This document shows positions 1-7,568 of a DNA stretch of 53,910 nucleotides, piece by piece. Location: positions 1 through 53,910 of IMG/VR virus record IMGVR_UViG_3300006790_000002. One strand, given 5' to 3'. The notes below the pieces were generated by a model. It had not been told where the DNA came from. It made no database searches and saw nothing but the letters and a program-made list of their open reading frames with translations. The stretch is from a virus. Both the position numbers and the translations under genes were made by a program. The first letter of the stretch is position 1, and the number at the start of each line of letters is the position of its first letter.

Positions 1-4
1 AAAA

Positions 5-24
5 TACTGTACGCCTGTACAGTG
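5..24. promoter_or_regulatory. LexA (SOS-box)-like operator
   Basis: An inverted repeat CTGT-N8-ACAG extended to TACTGTA...TACAGTG. It agrees with the E. coli LexA consensus at 14 of 20 positions, including every base of the conserved CTG and CAG. It is the first element after the end-of-arm terminator and lies about 330 bp upstream of the first replication-arm gene. The phage encodes no LexA-like protein that I can see, so a host LexA would be the binder. Function is inferred from sequence only. Confidence 0.5.
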
Positions 25-78
25 TTTGTCATGCAACCACTACCAACGTAGTTGATTGACGCTTTTTCTGGGGTTGGG

Positions 79-107
79 TTGACATGGCAGTACGGTTTTG
101 ATACCTT
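79..107 (+). promoter_or_regulatory. Candidate sigma70-type promoter for the replication arm
   Basis: A perfect -35 hexamer TTGACA at 79-84 is followed after 17 bases by a weak -10 (TACCTT, 102-107). It lies downstream of the LexA-like palindrome and upstream of the first gene at 355. The -10 matches only three of six consensus bases, so this may need an activator or may not be a promoter. Confidence 0.35.
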
Positions 108-221
108 GGTATGACAGAGATGACACCCCCCTACCTGGGTTGAATCCCTGTATTTTGTCACAGTAACAGAGTAGCCAGTACTTACATGCCACAGCTAAAT
201 ACCTGTAATCTCTTGTCTGTC

Positions 222-303
222 AATCTATCTATTAGCAGAGAAAGGTAGGAAAAAACTATTAGGTGGAATCAATCTCACAACCTACCAGATAGGTAGATAG
301 ATT
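222..303 (+). promoter_or_regulatory. Large nested inverted repeat in the 5' leader
   Basis: AATCTATCTA (222-231) is the exact reverse complement of TAGATAGATT (294-303). Inside it, GGTAGG (244-249) pairs with CCTACC (281-286). The whole forms an AT-rich stem-loop of about 80 nt ending roughly 50 nt before the first start codon of the replication arm. It could be an RNA leader structure, an operator, or part of a replication origin. Confidence 0.5.
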
Positions 304-354
304 CATTCCCTAAAAGTTTTCTGCACACACCTGTCAACCAACATTGGAGCCCAA

Positions 355-774
355 ATGACCGAACTACAGGACCGATTGTCCACCCTTGCCAACGACCTCT
401 CGAATGAGCTTGGAGTCTCTCGACTCGAAGTCACCGTGCTTGCTCTGGAGTACATCTCCAAAGGCACAAAAGACTGGCCGCTACTTATGACATCCTTCTC
501 TTCGTCGGTTCCTCAGCCCGAGGGGTTGGACACTTCCGACTACCCATCTTCCGCTACCGTTCTCAAGGTTGCCATGCAGATGGGAGACTATGGTTTTTCG
601 CTGGACCACCTGATCGATGCGGTCGGTCCTGATATGATCATCCGGCCGAAGGCTTACAAGAACCAACTGTCTCGTCTCCTTCAGAGCCACGGCTTCTTCC
701 AGAAGCAGGTAAGGCAAGAAGGAAAACGTCCTCTCCTCTGGTTCCACCCCGAGCGCTGCGGCATCTCTAACTAA
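355..774 (+). CDS. Small protein with winged-helix-like C-terminus; possible regulator
   Basis: A 139-aa protein, first gene of the replication arm, preceded by the long structured leader. I do not recognise the family. The C-terminal half (about residues 70-135) has the spacing of a winged-helix domain: a helix pair, an RPKAYKNQLSRLLQ recognition-helix-like segment, then a short basic beta hairpin (KRPLLWFHP). That would suit a transcription or replication regulator, but this is inference. There is no strong Shine-Dalgarno; the best candidate is the TTGGAG just upstream. The stop is followed by the hairpin at 782-819. Confidence 0.7.
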   Translation: MTELQDRLSTLANDLSNELGVSRLEVTVLALEYISKGTKDWPLLMTSFSSSVPQPEGLDTSDYPSSATVLKVAMQMGDYGFSLDHLIDAVGPDMIIRPKAYKNQLSRLLQSHGFFQKQVRQEGKRPLLWFHPERCGISN

Positions 775-781
775 AAGAAAA

Positions 782-819
782 CCTCGCCTTCCGCCGGAGT
801 CAAGTAGCGGAAGACGAGG
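782..819 (+). promoter_or_regulatory. Hairpin with a decoy ribosome-binding sequence in its loop
   Basis: CCTCG-c-CTTCCGC (782-794) pairs with GCGGAAG-a-CGAGG (807-819) across a 12-nt loop containing GGAGTCAAG. The same nonamer GGAGTCAAG at 826-834 is the real Shine-Dalgarno region of the next gene. There is no T tract, so this is not a standard terminator. It may modulate translation of the primase-helicase. Confidence 0.5.
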
Positions 820-835
820 AGATCAGGAGTCAAGC

Positions 836-3118
836 ATGAATGAAATAACGTGGCTACCCTGGAACATGAGTCTATTCCGAGGTGGCTTCACTACTGTACG
901 TCCGTCCAGTATCCTTGTCAAGCAAGTCAGTCAACTTGAGAAGTTCTTCACGGATCCTCCCTGGCGTCAACGAGAGTTCCCAAAGAACAAACTGCACTGC
1001 TGGTCGCCTGCGCTGTTCCCTGCCCAGGGAGATAAGTGCAAACGCGCCAACGAGAATGTTGTCGGGATCTCTGCAATCGTCTTCGACTACGACCATCCCA
1101 AGTGGAGCGCGGAGCGAATGGCCGAACATCTCCGTTCGCTGGAGATCGCCTTCTGCGTCTACACCACTTGGTCGCACACGGACGAAGAGCCAAGATACCG
1201 CGTGGTAGTTTTCCTGTCCCGGCGAGTCAGCCCCAAAGAGTTCACGAAGGTTCGGGAGGAATGCCTCGCGCTAATCGGATACACGGAAGGAGTAGACACT
1301 GGATGCAGTGACCTCGCGAGACTCTACGCCATGCCCGTTCGAAGAACTGGTGCTTCCTTTCAGAGTTTCTTAGAGGTATCATCTACTCCCTTGTGTGTGG
1401 ATTCATTGATGACTGATACTAAAGAAACAGGCGAGGTAGAGTCTTCAGCTTCAGGCGGACTTCTACTTGCTCCCTCCACTGTTCTTGTTCTCTCCGAAGA
1501 CGGACAGGACAAAGCTCCCGTCGAAGACCTGCTGCTCCTTGGTGCTGCAAAGCACAAGTGTGCATGTCCCTTCCAAGAAGATGCCTCGTTCGGTAGCGCG
1601 TTCTTGCGCGTGATGAATGACGGACGCGCCTTCTTGATGTGTACAAGCGAGAGGCATGACCACGACAAGTCCCAGTTCTGGCTCAAAGGATCCAAGGGCA
1701 AAGGGGAAGGGGGAAAGAAGAAAACCCGCGGCGCTGCTCACTCCGTGCTCAAACGCAAGGAACTCCTCGCTGAGGTGCCCGAGAAGCTCAGGTTCTACAT
1801 TGACTCCAACATCGTGTTCAACGCTCCTCAGAACGTCTTCTACCGCCGTTCTCAGGGTGGCTGGCAGGTAGGTTCTCCTCTCCGCAAGGATGGAATCTTC
1901 AATCATCTCATCGGCAAGTTGTCCGATGGTCTCGATGGAAGTCACGTCAACGCGATGCTCGACCACATTCTTTCTCGCCAAGTCTACGGATTCACCTGCG
2001 ACTCCTCTCGTGGTCCTACCATCTATGAAGACGGCATTGGCGCCATGCTCAATCTCTACGCTCGCCCGGAGATTCGTCCGCTCGAAGGCAAGTTCGATCG
2101 CATCTCTCAGATCATCGATGTGCTCTGCGATGGAGATGAGAAGGCTGTGAACTGGCTGATGCACTGGTGTGCTTCTCTCGTTCAGCAGCCCGAGCGTCGT
2201 TCCATGGTGGCAGTTCTTTGCATGTCTCCTCAGCAAGGTGTGGGTAAGTCGATGTTCGGCAGACTCCTCTCTGCTGCTGTCGGAGAACGCAACAGCGCGA
2301 TTGTCTCCAACCGAGCCCTGAAGGATTCCTTCAACGCAAGCTACGTCACGAAGCTACTGGTCCTCGCTGACGAGGTTGCGGTGTCTGGTTCCCGGGATGC
2401 TGACTCTGTCATCCCTGCACTCAAGGCATACATCACGGATGACCGGGTTCCCTGTCGCGCTCCCTATGCTGCCCGGACGGAAGTCGAGAACCGAATGACC
2501 TGGTGGCTCACTTCCAACGACCGACGCCCTCTCATGCTGGAGAAGGATGACCGTAGGTTCACGGTCCTTGTGCCCGGGAAGTGTGATTGGGAATACCGCA
2601 AGATGCTCTCCGGTTGCTTCAATCCGAAGACAGGCAAGTACTCCAAATCTTTCGCCCTGGAAGTTAGAGCATTCGCTCACCATCTCCATGCGATGGAAGT
2701 CGACTACTACTTGATCTCTCGTCCCTTCGCTGCTCCTGCTCGTAAGCTCTTGCAGGATGCATCTCGCGGAAGCGTTGATCACTTCGTGGATCTCATTGCA
2801 GAAGTCGGAGCCGCTGCTGCTTTGGCTGACTATCCCCCTGGTCCAGACTTCATGGGAGTTCAGGTTCCCGACTCCGTCTACTCTCGGGGAGTCATCCCCT
2901 GCGAACTCATCTATGGATCCTACCGAACATGGTGTGAGCGAAACGGACGACGAGACATCCGACCAGAGTCAACTCTTCGTCTGGCGCTCATCGCCATCAC
3001 CTCGGTACATGCCAAGTGGATTATGATTGGAGGAAAGAAACTCCAAGCTTACATGGGTCTCCCTGCCCAGAAGGAAGAAGAGAAAGTCATTGAGATGCCC
3101 GGTGCTGGAATCTCGTAA
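836..3118 (+). CDS. Primase-polymerase / SF3 replicative helicase fusion
   Basis: A 760-aa protein expected to prime and unwind DNA at the phage replication fork. The N-terminus looks like an archaeo-eukaryotic primase: D84-x-D86, a SH pair near residue 114, the basic strand RYRVVV (121-126) and D159 before LARLYAMP. Residues about 240-275 have a primase-like zinc-binding pattern (C242, C244, C269, H274). The C-terminal half is a D5/VirE-type SF3 helicase: Walker A QQGVGKS (466-472), Walker B LVLADEV (508-514), motif C WWLTSND (556-562) and an arginine-finger-like DDRRF (571-575). The start is supported by CAGGAGTCA upstream. It is followed 24 bp later by another helicase, consistent with one operon. 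Confidence 0.93.
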   Translation: MNEITWLPWNMSLFRGGFTTVRPSSILVKQVSQLEKFFTDPPWRQREFPKNKLHCWSPALFPAQGDKCKRANENVVGISAIVFDYDHPKWSAERMAEHLRSLEIAFCVYTTWSHTDEEPRYRVVVFLSRRVSPKEFTKVREECLALIGYTEGVDTGCSDLARLYAMPVRRTGASFQSFLEVSSTPLCVDSLMTDTKETGEVESSASGGLLLAPSTVLVLSEDGQDKAPVEDLLLLGAAKHKCACPFQEDASFGSAFLRVMNDGRAFLMCTSERHDHDKSQFWLKGSKGKGEGGKKKTRGAAHSVLKRKELLAEVPEKLRFYIDSNIVFNAPQNVFYRRSQGGWQVGSPLRKDGIFNHLIGKLSDGLDGSHVNAMLDHILSRQVYGFTCDSSRGPTIYEDGIGAMLNLYARPEIRPLEGKFDRISQIIDVLCDGDEKAVNWLMHWCASLVQQPERRSMVAVLCMSPQQGVGKSMFGRLLSAAVGERNSAIVSNRALKDSFNASYVTKLLVLADEVAVSGSRDADSVIPALKAYITDDRVPCRAPYAARTEVENRMTWWLTSNDRRPLMLEKDDRRFTVLVPGKCDWEYRKMLSGCFNPKTGKYSKSFALEVRAFAHHLHAMEVDYYLISRPFAAPARKLLQDASRGSVDHFVDLIAEVGAAAALADYPPGPDFMGVQVPDSVYSRGVIPCELIYGSYRTWCERNGRRDIRPESTLRLALIAITSVHAKWIMIGGKKLQAYMGLPAQKEEEKVIEMPGAGIS

Positions 3119-3142
3119 ACATAAAACAAAGGAGACAAGACG

Positions 3143-4786
3143 ATGGAGAACAGGCCGTTCGTCTTTTGCAGAAGTGTGCCCGAAGGTGCTGAGGATATCC
3201 CTGGCATCTGGGAGAACAAGAACGGAACGTATCGCGTTCCACTGAACGCCCATTCAGTTCTGGGTTGGGAGTCACCCATCCCGAAGGAAGTCAACGACGA
3301 GGTAGTTTCCGCTTTCCTCGCCAGTCCGCTACTTCTGGACAACTTGAATGGATTCGCGAAGGAGCACCAGCGTCGGATGCTCAGGAAGGCTTTCGCTGTT
3401 CCTGGCTCACACGGCTGGGCTCCCCCAGGTGCAGGGAAAACTCTCGTCGGTCTCGTTTACGCTTTGGGCGTAGCACCGATGGGAGTAAAGCTTATCGTTA
3501 CAAAAGCCGCTGCTCGTGGAACGTGGGCCGAACAATGCGAGAGATACACAGTTCTCGAACCCGAACTGCTAACTGGTCAGACGGCAAGAACTATCCCCAG
3601 GGATCCAACCAAGTTGTACATAACTGCCTGGGAGACAATCAAGTACTGGGCCGAAGCTATCGTAAAGGTGCGACCCGCAGTTGCTGTATGGGATGAGATT
3701 CACTGGCTGCGTCGACCTAAGCATACCAAAGCTACCGTGATGCCCGATGGCTCAGTTCGCTTTGATGGTCTGGGCAACAGCCTGGACTCTGCCCGGAAGA
3801 TTGCTGCTGTCACGGAAAGACGACTTGCTCTAACCGCCACCCCTGTGCCCGGGAGGGTGAGAGACCTATGGACACAGTTGGACATCATCGAGCCCTGGCA
3901 GTGGGGAAGCTTCCACCAGTTTGGTTTACGCTACTGCGCTGGCCAGCACAATGGTTACGGCTACGAGTACTTGGGAAAGAGTAACGTTGAGGAACTCGGA
4001 ACTCGCCTGAGAGAGATCAAGGTTCGCGTCTCCCGAGATGAAGTCAACAAGCATCTGCCCAAGAAGAGACGAGAGGTTGTTCGCTTAGAAGTATCTGAGC
4101 AAGACAAGCCTGCGGCGATGAAGCGGGAACTTGCCCGAGCAAAGAAGAATCTCAAGGGCGGAGGAGAAGAGGCCCGAGAGAGTTACTTCGAGGCTCTCCT
4201 CATGGAAGCTGCATCTCGCAAACACTCTTACGTTCAGGAGCGAGTTCTCACTGCCCTGAAGTGCAGGCAGAAAGTCACGGTGTTCTCAGGACGACGCATC
4301 GACTGCGAACGCCTCGCTACCAAACTCAAGAAGATCACTGACACCATTCCCGGCTGTGGGATGTGGTGGGCTCACGGAGGAACAGATCCTTCTGAGCGAG
4401 ACAAGATCCGCCACACTTATATGGATCACCCTGGGCCATGTCTGCTCGTCGGAACCGGAGATGCCTGGGGAGAAAGCGTGGACCTCCAAGACACAGACCT
4501 GGCGCTCATCGCTATGCTGCCCTGGACTCCAGACAAAGTCATCCAGTGGGAAGGACGTTTCTCCCGACTGGGCCAGAAGCGTGCGGTGCTCGTGTCCTAT
4601 GTGATTGCCCGGACGACTGCGGATGAAGACGTTGCGGACACTCTCCTGGACAAGCTGCCGCATGTCGGAGAGATCGCAGAAGATGGAGCAGCGGAAGAAA
4701 TCGAGAACGCGCTGGGGGGAGTTGATAACTCCGAAGGCGCAGCAGAACGTTTGCTCCAACGTGTGGCTCAGTTGACATCCCCTTGA
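3143..4786 (+). CDS. Superfamily 2 DNA helicase / SNF2-like ATPase
   Basis: A 547-aa DEAD/DEAH-type helicase with Walker A PPGAGKT (94-100), DEIH box (184-187) and motif III TATP (231-234). It has a C-terminal RecA domain with an arginine-rich motif VI of the form QWEGRFSRLGQ and a QKR tail typical of the SNF2-like phage helicases. It probably remodels forks or recombination intermediates. The start is preceded by ACAAAGGAGA, the same leader word used by five genes of the other part of the plus block. It ends just before a tandem TTGACA element and a promoter. Confidence 0.92.
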   Translation: MENRPFVFCRSVPEGAEDIPGIWENKNGTYRVPLNAHSVLGWESPIPKEVNDEVVSAFLASPLLLDNLNGFAKEHQRRMLRKAFAVPGSHGWAPPGAGKTLVGLVYALGVAPMGVKLIVTKAAARGTWAEQCERYTVLEPELLTGQTARTIPRDPTKLYITAWETIKYWAEAIVKVRPAVAVWDEIHWLRRPKHTKATVMPDGSVRFDGLGNSLDSARKIAAVTERRLALTATPVPGRVRDLWTQLDIIEPWQWGSFHQFGLRYCAGQHNGYGYEYLGKSNVEELGTRLREIKVRVSRDEVNKHLPKKRREVVRLEVSEQDKPAAMKRELARAKKNLKGGGEEARESYFEALLMEAASRKHSYVQERVLTALKCRQKVTVFSGRRIDCERLATKLKKITDTIPGCGMWWAHGGTDPSERDKIRHTYMDHPGPCLLVGTGDAWGESVDLQDTDLALIAMLPWTPDKVIQWEGRFSRLGQKRAVLVSYVIARTTADEDVADTLLDKLPHVGEIAEDGAAEEIENALGGVDNSEGAAERLLQRVAQLTSP

Positions 4787-4788
4787 CA
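4772..4788 (+). promoter_or_regulatory. Tandem TTGACA element, copy 1
   Basis: Two TTGACA words 11 bp apart (TTGACATCCCCTTGACA). A 15-of-17 match, TTGACATTCTCTTGACA, occurs in the divergent intergenic region at 47384-47400. It overlaps the end of the helicase gene and lies just upstream of a TATAAT box. It could be overlapping -35 elements or a binding site shared by two promoters. Confidence 0.5.
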
Positions 4789-4796
4789 TTTGATCC

Positions 4797-4824
4797 TTGC
4801 AGAGCACAACCACTTGGCTATAAT
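4797..4824 (+). promoter_or_regulatory. Internal sigma70-type promoter before the nuclease gene
   Basis: A perfect -10 TATAAT (4819-4824) lies 16 bp after TTGCAG (4797-4802) and 16 bp before the ATG of the RecB/Cas4-like nuclease. The tandem TTGACA element sits immediately upstream. It would allow the nuclease-to-polymerase genes to be transcribed independently of the helicases. Confidence 0.55.
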
Positions 4825-4839
4825 AGAGGAGAACAGGCA

Positions 4840-5655
4840 ATGAAACTCTTAGACGCTGGCCCTTCTGAAAGAGGGTGGCACCGAATCCAAACAGTCATCC
4901 GATGTCCCAGGCTCTTCGCCTGGAGAGAGATCGGAGGCAAACGATTCAAGGTGTCGGCTCCATTAGTGAACGGATCTTTGATCCACGTTGCTCTTGCTCA
5001 TCACTACCAACGCCTCAAAGAAAAACAGACCGGAGGGAATCCAGATGATTGGCTCTTGCCAGAAGATGCAATCGTCGCCCTTGCTGAGAAGAACGCAGAA
5101 GAGTCTCCCTTGTGGATGTCTGCAATCCCTCAGATTCAAGATGCCTACTTCGCCTATCGGCACAACTGGCATTTCGAAGAATGGAAGGTTCTCGATGTCG
5201 AGCATCAACTTAGAGCCCGGTTGGGAGAGAAGAAGCATCTCTACACCCAGCGAGCAGATCTCATCATCGAAGACGCGAACGGAAGAGTTTGGATCGTTGA
5301 TCACAAGTCGGCTTACCGACTCAACTCTAAAACTCTTCGGCAGCACATTCTCGATGGACAGTTCATCGGGTATCAACTTTTCGGGAAGGCTCGGTACGGT
5401 TCTAAGTTCGCGGGAGTTCTCGTGAACCGAATCAAACTCTCACCTCCCTTCGACTTTGACCGTCGTCCTCTCGAACCCGCGCCTCGCGCGTTGAAGCATT
5501 TCGTTCAAGTCATCGAAGAGGGAGAACGCAAGATCTCTCTCTTTGAAGGGAAGCCCATCGAGGAATGGCCCATGGCTCTCAACAACCAAACCTGCTTCGG
5601 CAAGTACGGACAGTGTGACGCATACGACCTGTGCCGATTCGGAGATGAAGGATGA
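4840..5655 (+). CDS. RecB/Cas4-like PD-(D/E)XK nuclease with Fe-S cluster
   Basis: A 271-aa exonuclease-type protein, likely acting in recombination or end processing. The nuclease core shows H49 (GSLIH), D140 (ADLII) and the D154-H-K156 pair (IVDHKS). Four cysteines, C22 near the N-terminus plus C252, C259 and C265 at the end, match the Fe-S arrangement of Cas4 and AddB nucleases. The ATG at 4840 was chosen over an upstream TTG because it follows AGAGGAGA and the promoter. It overlaps the next gene by four bases. Neighbouring Sak4-like ATPase and SSB candidate suggest a single-strand annealing recombination set. Confidence 0.9.
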   Translation: MKLLDAGPSERGWHRIQTVIRCPRLFAWREIGGKRFKVSAPLVNGSLIHVALAHHYQRLKEKQTGGNPDDWLLPEDAIVALAEKNAEESPLWMSAIPQIQDAYFAYRHNWHFEEWKVLDVEHQLRARLGEKKHLYTQRADLIIEDANGRVWIVDHKSAYRLNSKTLRQHILDGQFIGYQLFGKARYGSKFAGVLVNRIKLSPPFDFDRRPLEPAPRALKHFVQVIEEGERKISLFEGKPIEEWPMALNNQTCFGKYGQCDAYDLCRFGDEG

Positions 5656-5861
5656 TTCTTCTCAAAGTCACCGACGAAGAGAAGAAGGTTGTTCTTGAAG
5701 CCCTTCACTTTCTCGCAAGAGAACTCGACGACATGATCAAGACCTACAGCGATGCAGAGACTGAAAGAGAAATCGAGAAACTGAAACTCTTGGATCAGAT
5801 CATAGATGTGATTCAACTAACTGATCGACCTGAGTTGACCGATCAAAAACCTGTGTGTTAG
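5652..5861 (+). CDS. Small helical protein of unknown function
   Basis: A 69-aa acidic, heptad-rich protein (about residues 8-60 predicted helical) that begins in an ATGA overlap with the nuclease stop, so it is probably translationally coupled. I recognise no family. Its position between nuclease and recombinase ATPase suggests an accessory role, but nothing in the sequence proves it. Confidence 0.7.
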   Translation: MILLKVTDEEKKVVLEALHFLARELDDMIKTYSDAETEREIEKLKLLDQIIDVIQLTDRPELTDQKPVC

Positions 5862-5898
5862 CTTTCGTGAACCAACAAGTGTGTGTTTGGAGAAATCA

Positions 5899-6855
5899 AT
5901 GTCTACTAAGAATGGATCTAATGGGTCCAATGGCCGAAGCAGTTCGCCTGCTGGGGGCGTATTCATCTGCCTCTACGGCCCAAGTAAAGCCGGAAAAACA
6001 ATCGCCTCCGCAGCAGCAGGAGCAACGGGAGTCTTCATTGGAGATCCCGCTGGTCTTCTCTCAGCCCAGAGATTCCTTGGGCTTGAGAAGCTGAACATCG
6101 CTCCGGCGAAGATTGTTCCAGAAGCGACGGCGGCGATTGAAGCCGTTGTTTCCAAGGGAGCGAAAGTTCCTTCTATCGTTATCGATGACTTCTCTTTGAT
6201 GGTTGAGTCTACAATCAACGAGTACGAATCCTCCAAGGGTCGAGGCGGAATGTGGTCCGCTCTTACGCGAGATGTCCTCGCGTGTCGAGACGCCGCTCGC
6301 GCGGCTACTGCCCAGGGGATGGTTGTAATCTTCAACTGTCATGAACAGCCTCCACGGACCAGCAGCGGTAAGTTCGTTCGCGGTGGTCCTTCACTGCCTG
6401 GCCAGCTTCCAGAAAAGTTTAGTGGCATGGTCGACGTGATTGGCCGAGCAATGTTCGAGCCTACCGCTGCCCCGTGGAAATACCAACTCTGCTTCAAACC
6501 CCAGGCCGACTATGTCTCTGGAGATCGACTTTCCGTGTTCCCGGGAATGGCTCCGATGAATGTCGCTGAGGGACTTCGAGCAGCGGGATACTTGATTCCC
6601 TACCCCAAGGGACTTGAGTGGATCGACAAAGTTGCCCAGGGAGTTTGCGATGAGATCCTCAAAGCAGGAATCGAGAACTGGTCAGACGTTCTCCAGAAAG
6701 CTGTCGAGAAACTCAAGGGCAAGCGAGAGATCGCTCACATTCGCTGGGCTCTCCAGGATGGTCTGCATCGTGCAACCATCAAACATTACGAAGCCGTCGA
6801 GGCACTTGATCTGTTCTCGCGACCGATCGAAGACGAAGAGGCTTTATTCATTTAG
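5899..6855 (+). CDS. Sak4-like RecA-type ATPase (recombination)
   Basis: A 318-aa P-loop ATPase of the AAA_24/Sak4 kind, which in phages assists single-strand annealing and strand exchange. Walker A is GPSKAGKT (27-34) and Walker B IVIDDFS (93-99). The C-terminus ends in an acidic-hydrophobic tip (DEEALFI) resembling SSB tips that recruit partners. The start chosen is the ATG at 5899 with TTGGAGA upstream, not the in-frame GTG at 5881. It sits between a Cas4-like nuclease and an SSB-like gene, as such ATPases often do. Confidence 0.85.
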   Translation: MSTKNGSNGSNGRSSSPAGGVFICLYGPSKAGKTIASAAAGATGVFIGDPAGLLSAQRFLGLEKLNIAPAKIVPEATAAIEAVVSKGAKVPSIVIDDFSLMVESTINEYESSKGRGGMWSALTRDVLACRDAARAATAQGMVVIFNCHEQPPRTSSGKFVRGGPSLPGQLPEKFSGMVDVIGRAMFEPTAAPWKYQLCFKPQADYVSGDRLSVFPGMAPMNVAEGLRAAGYLIPYPKGLEWIDKVAQGVCDEILKAGIENWSDVLQKAVEKLKGKREIAHIRWALQDGLHRATIKHYEAVEALDLFSRPIEDEEALFI

Positions 6856-6856
6856 T

Positions 6857-6910
6857 GGATCGGGGGTAGCCAGGTTTTTTCCTTTGTACCAGTGGCGCTA
6901 CCTCCGATCC
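6857..6910 (+). promoter_or_regulatory. Long intergenic hairpin between the ATPase and SSB-like genes
   Basis: GGATCGGGGGTAGC (6857-6870) pairs with GCTACCTCCGATCC (6897-6910) in a 14-bp stem with one G-T wobble and a 26-nt loop rich in T. There is no downstream T tract. It could be an RNA processing or stability element that raises expression of the SSB-like gene relative to the upstream ATPase. Confidence 0.6.
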
Positions 6911-6974
6911 CATCTCTCCCACTCGCGTGTGTGTTGTGGGTTTTCACCCCCAGACTTTGACATAGGAGTCATAA

Positions 6975-7511
6975 ATGTCTGTAACTATCGAACTTGATTT
7001 CACCGGTCACTCCCCCGCGGGTGCTGGTATTGGTTACCTCGAAACTGGCCTGCACTCGGCTCAGATCTTGGAGTTTCGTCACTACGAAGATTCCAACCGA
7101 TTGCTGGTCTACATGATCACGGAGGGCGTCCGTCACAAGGACAGCTTCTCCCTGAGCCCCAAAGCTATGCCTTTCCTCATGGGCTTCCTGGTTTCGGCTG
7201 GAGTTCCTGAGAGCAAGCTGAAAGGAAAGACTAAGTTTCCCTTCGACAAGCTTGCCGGAAAGTCCGTGTACTTCAACTACACCGCTCCCACCATGGGTGC
7301 GAACGGTCGTCCTGTTGAGGGAAGTTACGCTGACTACCGCTACATCAACGAGAACTACTTCAACCAGATGAAGAAGGCCCAATCCGCTCCGGCTCCTGCT
7401 GACTTCAAAGTCGAGGCCGAGCCAGCCCCTGCCGCACAGCCTGTGTCAAATGGCGCGGCTCCAGTTGCTAAGACCTCATCTTCCGATGAGTTCGAGTTCC
7501 TGATGGATTGA
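6975..7511 (+). CDS. Probable single-stranded DNA-binding protein
   Basis: A 178-aa protein with a beta-rich N-terminal 130 residues, an alanine/proline-rich linker and an acidic tip DEFEFLMD. That is the layout of phage SSB-like proteins even though I cannot name the family. Aromatics and basic residues are spread through the core. It is preceded by AGGAGTCA and the long hairpin, and lies directly before the DNA polymerase. The role, coating ssDNA during replication and annealing, is inferred from architecture and context. Confidence 0.6.
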   Translation: MSVTIELDFTGHSPAGAGIGYLETGLHSAQILEFRHYEDSNRLLVYMITEGVRHKDSFSLSPKAMPFLMGFLVSAGVPESKLKGKTKFPFDKLAGKSVYFNYTAPTMGANGRPVEGSYADYRYINENYFNQMKKAQSAPAPADFKVEAEPAPAAQPVSNGAAPVAKTSSSDEFEFLMD

Positions 7512-7550
7512 CCAGTGCCCTTCGGGGCGTGAGCGGCGGAGCAGGGAGGC

Positions 7551-7565
7551 ATGTCCGCGGTCTAA
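7551..7565 (+). promoter_or_regulatory. Four-codon leader ORF (MSAV) before the polymerase
   Basis: A good Shine-Dalgarno (AGGGAGG, 7542-7548) precedes ATG-TCC-GCG-GTC-TAA. The stop is three bases before the ATG at 7569 used for the polymerase, which has no Shine-Dalgarno of its own. Re-initiation after this minute ORF could set polymerase dosage. Confidence 0.35.
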
Positions 7566-7568
7566 CAG

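Larger units (their letters stand above)
1..123. repeat. 123-bp terminal direct repeat (left copy)
   Basis: The first 123 bases are identical to the last 123 bases of the window (53788-53910). The simplest reading is that a circular or circularly permuted genome was cut open here by assembly, giving a unit length of about 53,787 bp. Gene order agrees: the plus-strand genes ending near 53.66 kb continue naturally into the plus-strand replication genes at 355. A short biological terminal repeat cannot be excluded from sequence alone. Confidence 0.95.
1..354. other. Non-coding leader of the replication arm
   Basis: There is no credible gene in this 354-bp stretch. It holds the terminal repeat, a LexA-like palindrome, a TTGACA element and an AT-rich segment (about 130-340) with a nested inverted repeat. 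With the 128 non-coding bases before the junction it forms one of the two large intergenic regions of the circle. It is a candidate for replication initiation or for control of the replication genes. Confidence 0.6.

Noticed and set aside
1-123. T7-style biological direct terminal repeats
   Set aside because: The repeat is short, and the genes and control elements read smoothly through the join, so an assembly overlap of a circular or permuted genome is simpler. Not fully excluded.
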